A DNA stretch of 64,000 nucleotides. It comes from Lachnospiraceae bacterium. Its GTDB lineage: Bacteria; Bacillota; Clostridia; Lachnospirales; Lachnospiraceae. Location of the stretch: positions 1-64,000 of the forward strand of contig BLLU01000149.1 of assembly GCA_011959105.1 (NCBI GenBank), written 5' to 3'. The notes under the pieces are model-generated. The model saw nothing but the letters and a program-made list of their open reading frames with translations, was not told the origin of the DNA and did no database searches. Positions 58,343 through 64,000 of this stretch are shown here, in pieces (the first letter of the stretch is position 1; each line of letters opens with the position of its first letter). Both the position numbers and the translations under genes were made by a program.

Positions 58343-61318
58343 ATGAAATCCATGATGAAAAAAACCACATTGCGGGAAATCCGGCAGAGCCTGGGACGTT
58401 ACCTGGCCATCTTCGCCATCGTGGCATTGGGCGTGGGCTTCTTTGCGGGACTGAAAGTCACCAAAACCGTCATGGTGGAGTCTGCCCATGATTATCTGCT
58501 GAAGCACCAACTGTTTGACTACCGGCTGCTGTCCACCCTGGGCTTCCAGGAAGAGGACGTGCAGGCTCTGGAGCAGAAGGAACATGTGCGGGCGGTAGAG
58601 GGCGCGGTGGAGGCGGATATCCTCTATGTATACGGGGAGGGCAACGAAGGCGTACTCAAGGCCCACACCCTGCTGGAACGAATCAACGGCCTGGAACTGG
58701 TGGCGGGAAGAATGCCTGAGACGTCCTCGGAATGTATTGTGGATGCCAATCGCTACGGGGAGGAGGCCCTGGGCAGCAAAATCATCCTCTCCGAAAACAA
58801 TGAACAGAAAGATCTGGACAATTTTGCCTTCCCGGAATACACCATCGTGGGCATCGCCCAGGCATCCGCTTATATCCAGTTTGAGCGGGGCAACAGTTCC
58901 CTGGGAAACGGCCGGGTGGACGGATTCATGTACCTGCTGCCCCAGGGATTTGCCACCGATTACTATACGGAAATCTATGTAAAATTTGATATGGACCATC
59001 GAATCTACTCTCCACAGTATGATGCCTACATGGCAGAACGGGAGCCTCAGTGGAAAGAGTACTGCCAGGAACAGGGAGAACGGAGATATCTGGCGGTGGT
59101 GGAGGAGGCCCAAGCCGAACTGGCAGACGCCAGAAAGGAGCTGGAAAAAGAGAAAGCAGAAGCGGAAAAGGAACTGGCCGGGGCAGAGCAGGAACTTAAG
59201 GAAGCCGAAGCCGAAATCGCAGATTGGGAGGCAAAGCTGGCAGCGGGAGAAGCCGAAATCGTCGGCCAGTTGGCCCGGATAGAACGGGAAGAGGAAAAGC
59301 TGACGGAGGCCAGAGCCGCCATAGAGCAGCAGAAAGCCGGGCTGGCGGAGGCGGAACAGGCTCTGGCAGGTTCGGAATATCTGCCCCAGATGGCGGCGGC
59401 ACGCCAGCAGCTGGAATTGGCGGAGCGCCAGCTTGCAGACGGAGAAGCCGCGCTGGCGGACGCCAAAAAACAGATTGAAAACGCCCAGGCGGAACTGACA
59501 GAAAACCGCCAAAAACTCACGGAAGGCCGGGAGGAACTGAACCAGGGCCGGGAAGAATACCGCAGTGCCAGGGAGGAATTCGAGAAGCAGATGGCAGAGG
59601 CGGAACAGAAAATAGCCGATGCGGAAACAGATATTGCGGCCATCCAGAAGCCCCGTACCTATGTGCTGGGCCGGGATACCAATGTGGGATATGCCCTTTT
59701 TGAGAATGATTCCAGTATCGTGGAAGGCATCGCCAATGTGTTCCCCGTGTTTTTCTTTCTGGTGGCGGCATTGGTATGCATGACCACCATGAACCGCATG
59801 GTGGAGGAGCAGCGCACCCAGATCGGGGTGCTGAAAGCCCTGGGCTACGGTAACGGCAGTATCATGGGCAAATATCTGTTTTATGCCGGCAGCGCTGCCC
59901 TGGGAGGATGTGCGGCAGGATATTTCCTGGGCATCTTTATCTTTCCCCTGGTAATCTGGAAGGCTTATGCCATGATGTATCGGCTGGGGAATGTGGTGTT
60001 TGTGTTTGACTGGCTGGCGGCCCTATTATGCCTGGGAGCCTCCCTGCTCTGCTCCATGGGTACCACCTGGGTATCCTGCCGTCATACGCTGAAGGCTTCC
60101 GCCGCGGGCCTGATGCGGCCGAAAGCACCCAAGGCAGGAAAGAGAATCTTTCTGGAGCGGATGGGCTTTCTATGGAACCGGCTGAAATTCCTGCACAAGG
60201 TATCCATCCGCAACATCGTGCGCTATAAAAAGCGGCTGTTCATGATGGTCCTGGGCATCAGCGGCTGTACCGCCCTTCTGGTGACCGGCTTCGGCGTGCG
60301 GGATTCCGTAACCAGCATTGCCGATCAGCAATATAAGGAGATCCAGACTTATCAACTCAATATCACTCTGGACGATGAAGCCGGAGAAAATGAAGCCCTA
60401 CGGCAGGAGATCTACAGGGTACTGGATACCCTGGGAGGAGAATATACCTGTGCCTACGAGACTTCTCTGGATCTGCAGACCCCTGAAGGGCCGAAGTCGG
60501 TAAACCTGATTGTAGCGGAAAACCCCTCGGAGTTTGGAGCATATATTGATCTGCACACCCCCTCCGGGGAAGCAATTCCCTACCCCGGCCCCGGGGAGAT
60601 CGTACTCTGCGACAAGCTGGCCGGGAAATATCGTATCAAAGCCGGGGACGGCCTGCGCCTCCGCAGCCAGGACGGCCCGGAACTCTCCGCTGTTATGAGC
60701 GGCGTATGTGAGAATTACATTTTCAATTATGCGTATGTGGACAGGCAGACTTATGAGGAGGCCCTGGGCCCCCTTACTTTTAAAAATCTCTATGTGAATC
60801 TGCCGCAGGAAGCGGATGTACACGAGGTGAGCGCCGCATTGATGAATCTGGAGCATGTGGCCTCCGTGCAGGTCAATGCAGATATGCTGGTGCGCTTTTC
60901 CAGCATGATGAGCAGTATGAACTATATCGTATTTGTGGTGATCGGCTGCGCCGCTGCGCTGGCCTTCATCGTACTCTACAATTTGAACAACATCAATATC
61001 ACAGAGCGTATCCGGGAGATTGCCACCATCAAGGTGCTGGGCTTTTACCGGAATGAGACTTCCTCCTATGTGTTCCGGGAGAACACGGTGCTCACGGCCA
61101 TGGGCTGCGCACTGGGGCTGGTGCTGGGAAAGCTGCTGCATATTTACGTTATGCACGAAGTGGATATCGACATGATCTCCTTTGATGTGCATGTACGGCC
61201 TGTCAGCTATCTCCTCAGCGTCCTGCTCACTTTTGCCTTTACCTGGATCGTCAACCGGATCATGTCCGTTAAGCTGAACCGAATCAATATGGCGGAGTCT
61301 CTGAAGTCTGTGGATTAA
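58343..61318 (+). CDS. FtsX-like ABC permease with extracellular coiled coil
   Basis: A 991-residue permease with two FtsX-type membrane blocks. After the first helix (YLAIFAIVALGVGFFAGL) comes a large extracellular region; residues about 250-430 are a nearly uninterrupted Ala/Glu/Lys-rich coiled coil (repeated AEQELKEAEAEIADWEAKL-like segments). Three membrane helices follow (from about 465: VFFFLVAALVCMTTMNRMVEEQRTQIGVLKALGY), a second extracellular domain (about 655-850) and a final three-helix FtsX block. Such permeases act as mechanotransmitters or lipid/peptide exporters. Substrate unknown. Confidence 0.9.
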   Translation: MKSMMKKTTLREIRQSLGRYLAIFAIVALGVGFFAGLKVTKTVMVESAHDYLLKHQLFDYRLLSTLGFQEEDVQALEQKEHVRAVEGAVEADILYVYGEGNEGVLKAHTLLERINGLELVAGRMPETSSECIVDANRYGEEALGSKIILSENNEQKDLDNFAFPEYTIVGIAQASAYIQFERGNSSLGNGRVDGFMYLLPQGFATDYYTEIYVKFDMDHRIYSPQYDAYMAEREPQWKEYCQEQGERRYLAVVEEAQAELADARKELEKEKAEAEKELAGAEQELKEAEAEIADWEAKLAAGEAEIVGQLARIEREEEKLTEARAAIEQQKAGLAEAEQALAGSEYLPQMAAARQQLELAERQLADGEAALADAKKQIENAQAELTENRQKLTEGREELNQGREEYRSAREEFEKQMAEAEQKIADAETDIAAIQKPRTYVLGRDTNVGYALFENDSSIVEGIANVFPVFFFLVAALVCMTTMNRMVEEQRTQIGVLKALGYGNGSIMGKYLFYAGSAALGGCAAGYFLGIFIFPLVIWKAYAMMYRLGNVVFVFDWLAALLCLGASLLCSMGTTWVSCRHTLKASAAGLMRPKAPKAGKRIFLERMGFLWNRLKFLHKVSIRNIVRYKKRLFMMVLGISGCTALLVTGFGVRDSVTSIADQQYKEIQTYQLNITLDDEAGENEALRQEIYRVLDTLGGEYTCAYETSLDLQTPEGPKSVNLIVAENPSEFGAYIDLHTPSGEAIPYPGPGEIVLCDKLAGKYRIKAGDGLRLRSQDGPELSAVMSGVCENYIFNYAYVDRQTYEEALGPLTFKNLYVNLPQEADVHEVSAALMNLEHVASVQVNADMLVRFSSMMSSMNYIVFVVIGCAAALAFIVLYNLNNINITERIREIATIKVLGFYRNETSSYVFRENTVLTAMGCALGLVLGKLLHIYVMHEVDIDMISFDVHVRPVSYLLSVLLTFAFTWIVNRIMSVKLNRINMAESLKSVD

Positions 61319-61324
61319 GAAATG

Positions 61325-61364
61325 GATCGGCTGGCAGTCCCTGTCAGCCGATCAGCACTTTTTT
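61325..61364 (+). terminator. Terminator of the ABC/FtsX operon
   Basis: GATCGGCTG and CAGCCGATC form a 9-bp stem extended by GCAG/CTGT, followed by AGCACTTTTTT. It overlaps the 3' end of the convergent AAA-ATPase-like remnant. Confidence 0.82.
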
Positions 61365-61697
61365 CCCCTGGAAGGCAAATCCATAGCAGCGGATACGCTC
61401 CTGCAGGATACCCCGGGTCAGAAGCCGGGCTTCGTACTGCCTGTTCTGAATCTGCCGGTGTGCCTCCTGCACGGTATCCTGCAGCGTCTTTTCCTCCTCC
61501 GGGTCGTGCACCGAGAAGAACTGCTCCAACATGCTCATATTCAGCGTCTTTCCAAACCGGCGAGGACGGGTAATCAGCGTCACATCATCCCGGCTCTCCC
61601 ACCACTCCCGGATAAAGTCTGTTTTATCCACATAGAAACACTGGTTTGATATTATTTTTCCAAAGTCCTGCAATCCTATTGCCACATTCCTCGCCAT
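61344..61697 (-). pseudogene. AAA-ATPase-like/DUF1703 gene with internal deletion
   Basis: A 117-residue ORF joining the two ends of a protein family that is normally over 500 residues. The N-terminus (GLQDFGKIISNQCFYVDKTDFI, then the Walker A region LITRPRRFGKTLNMSML) is that of AAA-ATPase_like proteins. From about residue 75 it jumps to the family's C-terminal end (ARLLTRGI, then RIRCYGFAFQGKKVLIG), which belongs to the PD-(D/E)XK nuclease part. The ATPase Walker B, sensor and nuclease active-site regions are missing, in frame. AAGGAGAC still precedes the ATG at 61697. It is probably a decayed remnant; a residual product is possible. Confidence 0.75.
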
Positions 61698-61759
61698 ATT
61701 TGTCTCCTTTCCCTCTCTGCCGTTACACTGCGGTATATCTGATTTCCTGACAAATCTGA

Positions 61760-62245
61760 TCAATGCTGCGCCAGGACCTTTATCATAATCAGACAGGGAT
61801 TATTCTTATCCCACATTTCGGTCAACGTGATCAACGGTTCAAAGCCTATGCTCTCATAAAAATGTCTGGTCTTCTCATAGGGCGCATAGTCTGTCAGATC
61901 ACTCAGGGTTTCCACCATGGCATATTTGCAGCCCCGCTCCAGCAGGCAGCGCTCAACCTGATCATAAAGGCTTTTGCCCATGCCCATGCGGTGAAACTCC
62001 GGCCGCACACCGCAGACATAGATGTCCCCGGTATGTCCATAGTGAAATCTCATGGAGAAAAAACCCAGGCATTTCCCCTCCCCGTCCAGGGCTGCCCAGA
62101 ACGGAAGACTTCTTACGCCTTCCACATATTCTTCCAGCGCTTCCCTGTTTCCAAACCAATCCGGCAGACTCTCCAGAACCTCCCTGGCCCAGGTCGACTT
62201 TTTCTCCTGATCCTGAATCTCCAGAATACGATATTCTTTTCCCAT
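61760..62245 (-). CDS. GNAT-family N-acetyltransferase
   Basis: A 161-residue single-domain GNAT. DIYVCGVRPEFHRMGMGKSLYDQVE (about 70-95) contains the acetyl-CoA binding R/Q-x-x-G-x-G/A motif, and YEKTRHFYESIGFEPL is the typical C-terminal region. AAGGAGC precedes the ATG. It begins 34 bp downstream of the APH-type kinase gene and is probably co-transcribed with it. Substrate unknown. Confidence 0.88.
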   Translation of the reverse strand: MGKEYRILEIQDQEKKSTWAREVLESLPDWFGNREALEEYVEGVRSLPFWAALDGEGKCLGFFSMRFHYGHTGDIYVCGVRPEFHRMGMGKSLYDQVERCLLERGCKYAMVETLSDLTDYAPYEKTRHFYESIGFEPLITLTEMWDKNNPCLIMIKVLAQH

Positions 62246-62279
62246 AGATCTACTGCTCCTTTCCCGGCTTCCCCACTCC

Positions 62280-63236
62280 TTATACTTCTGCCAGATCCTT
62301 CAGTCCGCTCTCCACGGCCCGGCATCCCAGATGATAGAAGTCCCGGTTATCATACCCTCTGTAGTCGGTCTCCAGACACCACAGCAGAGCCAGGTAGACG
62401 TCATACCATCTGGCACGCCTTTTTTCCGCCCCGGTCAACTCCCCGATACCGTAGCCATCATAAAAATCCCTGTTATACTCATAGTTGCGGAATCCCACCT
62501 CCATCAGAGGGTCTCCCCACAGGCATCTCTCAAAATCAATAATCCCTTCCACTTTGTTGTCCGCAATAAATACATTACCCGCCCATATATCCCAGTGGAC
62601 AAACCGGGGGATTTTCACAGCGTTAAATATGTCTTTGTCCCGTTCCAGCAGTTTCAGCGTCCCGGCTTCCTCCGCAGGCATGGGAATAGCCTTACGCCCG
62701 GCATCCCTGTAAGTGTCCCGCACCATGTCCCGGAACACCTCATACCATTCTGTGCCCTGTCTGTCCGGCTGTCCATAATAGCCGAAACGCTCTCCCCGGA
62801 TCTGGTTCAGCTGCCGGGTATATTGCCCCAACTGACGGTAAATCTCCTGCTTTTGCTCCTCCGGCAGGGTATCCTGCAGACCGGACAGGCTCTGCCCCCT
62901 TAGTCTCTCCATAAAAAAGTATTCCCTGTCGATGACGCGCCTGCTGTCATCATAAAACAGCACCCCGGGAACCGGCACCTCTGTGCGCCGGGCCACCATC
63001 CCCATGGAATCCACCTCGCTGAACATAATGTTTTTCTCAAATGTCATTACCTGGATCTCCGAAGAGGGTGCGATCTTCAGCACTACCTCACGGTCTTTCA
63101 GACAAATCCTGTAGGCAATGTTAAAATACCCCTCCTTCAGCTCCTCCATTCCCAGGGCCCTCTCCCCGAAAGCCTTTTGCGTCATGCGGTTTACTGTCTC
63201 TTCCGCGACAGTACCTTTCGTTATGCTGCTTGGCAT
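62280..63236 (-). CDS. APH-family phosphotransferase
   Basis: A 318-residue kinase of the aminoglycoside/choline phosphotransferase superfamily. The N-lobe has EGYFNIAYRI and the ATP-binding Lys in REVVLKIAP; the catalytic loop is HWDIWAGN (about 214) and the metal site IIDFERCLWGDP (about 232). Length and motifs match the general APH family rather than a named resistance enzyme. TGGAGATG precedes the ATG. It is paired with the downstream GNAT gene, echoing the fused GNAT-kinase at 56 kb. Confidence 0.87.
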   Translation of the reverse strand: MPSSITKGTVAEETVNRMTQKAFGERALGMEELKEGYFNIAYRICLKDREVVLKIAPSSEIQVMTFEKNIMFSEVDSMGMVARRTEVPVPGVLFYDDSRRVIDREYFFMERLRGQSLSGLQDTLPEEQKQEIYRQLGQYTRQLNQIRGERFGYYGQPDRQGTEWYEVFRDMVRDTYRDAGRKAIPMPAEEAGTLKLLERDKDIFNAVKIPRFVHWDIWAGNVFIADNKVEGIIDFERCLWGDPLMEVGFRNYEYNRDFYDGYGIGELTGAEKRRARWYDVYLALLWCLETDYRGYDNRDFYHLGCRAVESGLKDLAEV

Positions 63237-63389
63237 CTTTTCATCTCCATTCCCTGTTTACAGCGCATCCTGCCGTTCCCTTGGGAGCCATCCCATGTTT
63301 CTGATTGGGATGGCCGCTCCGCCATATTATACCATAGGAGGCCCCAAAAAGTCATTCTTTTTGCATAGTACAAATACCCGAAAAAGTAC

Positions 63390-63418
63390 TTGCATTATTC
63401 GAATCTATATGATATATT
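63390..63418 (+). promoter_or_regulatory. Promoter of the SPFH-domain gene
   Basis: TTGCAT and TATATT with a 17-bp spacer, ending about 38 bp before the ATG at 63457. Confidence 0.6.
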
Positions 63419-63456
63419 ATTGATATCAAATATATTCCAAAAATGGAGGTATTACA

Positions 63457-64000
63457 ATGGAAGAGAAAATTCTGAATGGGAAAAAGAACGGAATGAAAGT
63501 GTTGTTGACGATTATTGCGGTCTATGTGCTGGATATCGCACTGTTCGCGTATACCGTGAGCCATGTGCAGGGCGCAGAGACACCCTTGCTGGTGGCCGGA
63601 CTGGTGATAAGCATCCTGGTGTTCTGTACCGCATGGATTTTCCTGTGCGGCCTGAAAGTATTACGGCCCCAGGAGGCGCTGGTTCTCACTTTATTTGGTA
63701 AATATGTGGGAACGCTGAAGGACAGCGGCTTTTATTTTGTAAATCCCTTCTGCGCAGGGGTGAACCCGGCGGCAAAGACCCGGCTGAGCCAGAGCGGAGA
63801 CGTGTCCGAAACCGGCAGCGGCATGGCGGTTCTGATGGGCGCGGCACAGGGAATGGGAACAAATGTGGTTATTGAAAGCAACAAGCTCTCCCTGAAGATC
63901 ATGACTCTGAACAACAGCCGACAGAAGATCAACGACTGTCTGGGCAATCCCATTGAAATCGGAATCGCCGTCACCTGGCGAATCGTGGACACGGCAAAGG
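63457..64000 (+). CDS. SPFH-domain membrane protein (partial)
   Basis: An open frame that runs off the window (181 codons seen), not in the ORF track because its stop lies outside. ATG at 63457 follows TGGAGG. Two membrane helices (VLLTIIAVYVLDIALFAYT and LLVAGLVISILVFCTAWIFL) are followed by the start of an SPFH/stomatin domain: LKVLRPQEALVLTLFGKYVGTLKDSGFYFVNPF, then later PIEIGIAVTWRIVDTAK. A Gly/Met-rich insertion (ETGSGMAVLMGAAQGMG) interrupts the early part. SPFH proteins scaffold membrane microdomains. Confidence 0.85.
   Translation, partial: MEEKILNGKKNGMKVLLTIIAVYVLDIALFAYTVSHVQGAETPLLVAGLVISILVFCTAWIFLCGLKVLRPQEALVLTLFGKYVGTLKDSGFYFVNPFCAGVNPAAKTRLSQSGDVSETGSGMAVLMGAAQGMGTNVVIESNKLSLKIMTLNNSRQKINDCLGNPIEIGIAVTWRIVDTAK

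Noticed and set aside
1-64000. tRNA, rRNA, intact insertion sequences or prophage genes
   Set aside because: None recognised on reading both strands; the only transposon-related protein is the Rpn-type nuclease, which lacks terminal repeats here.

Overview
The window looks like a chromosome segment from a gut Firmicute, most likely Lachnospiraceae (Clostridia). Pointers are the GC-rich coding sequence with AT-rich promoters and strong GGAGG ribosome binding sites, LplABC/YesMN-type sugar uptake, an OFA-family MFS carrier, a CD3324-family small protein, Rpn/PD-(D/E)XK nuclease genes and a giant secreted YD-repeat protein. No rRNA, tRNA, CRISPR array, intact insertion sequence or prophage was seen. 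Species assignment is inference.

Layout. 1-7.1 kb: a 2350-residue secreted RHS/YD-repeat protein on the minus strand that stops abruptly beside a perfect inverted repeat at the window edge. 7.3-11.7 kb: a CPBP protease with an HTH-membrane regulator, an AI-2E-family transporter and a diguanylate cyclase. 11.9-21.4 kb: an oligosaccharide uptake unit (two LplB/LplC-type permeases and a binding lipoprotein) next to an operon of methyl-accepting chemotaxis protein, YesM-type kinase and YesN-type regulator. 21.7-25.5 kb: an Rpn-type nuclease and a HicB-type protein whose promoters and hairpin leaders are homologous, then an ABC-F ATPase. 25.5-35.4 kb: a ten-gene Mrp/Mbh-type cation/proton antiporter operon (E-F-G-DUF4040-B-C plus four large antiporter-like subunits) with no redox subunits. 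35.6-41.0 kb: a small membrane protein, a GH43 lipoprotein, an OFA transporter and a beta-glucuronidase-like GH2 enzyme. 41.0-41.8 kb: an XRE regulator divergent from a 51-residue ORF missing from the ORF track, separated by a duplicated 46-bp element. 41.9-54.4 kb: an alpha-glucan (maltodextrin/starch) locus with GH31 glucosidase, HAD phosphatase, debranching enzyme, pullulanase, MalEFG and a divergent LacI regulator. 54.4-64.0 kb: a CD3324-family protein, acetyltransferases, a GNAT-kinase fusion, an ABC/FtsX exporter pair, an internally deleted AAA-ATPase-like gene, a separate GNAT/kinase pair and the start of an SPFH-domain protein.

How the genes work together. In the alpha-glucan locus MalEFG imports maltodextrins, pullulanase and the amylo-1,6-glucosidase remove branches, GH31 releases glucose, and the LacI protein probably controls both itself and malE through TTTCGAAA-like palindromes. 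The chemotaxis/YesMN/LplABC block looks like a unit coupling sensing of an extracellular glycan to its uptake. The Mrp-like operon probably supplies ion (Na+/H+) homeostasis.

Most interesting signals: the shared promoter-hairpin leader of the nuclease and HicB genes; a tandem structured repeat with a compensatory base change at the end of the HAD gene; the duplicated operator-like element around the XRE/51-aa pair; the Mrp/Mbh-like operon with four antiporter subunits; and a fused GNAT-kinase protein accompanied by an unfused GNAT/kinase pair 5 kb away. All calls come from reading the sequence alone; no database search was run.
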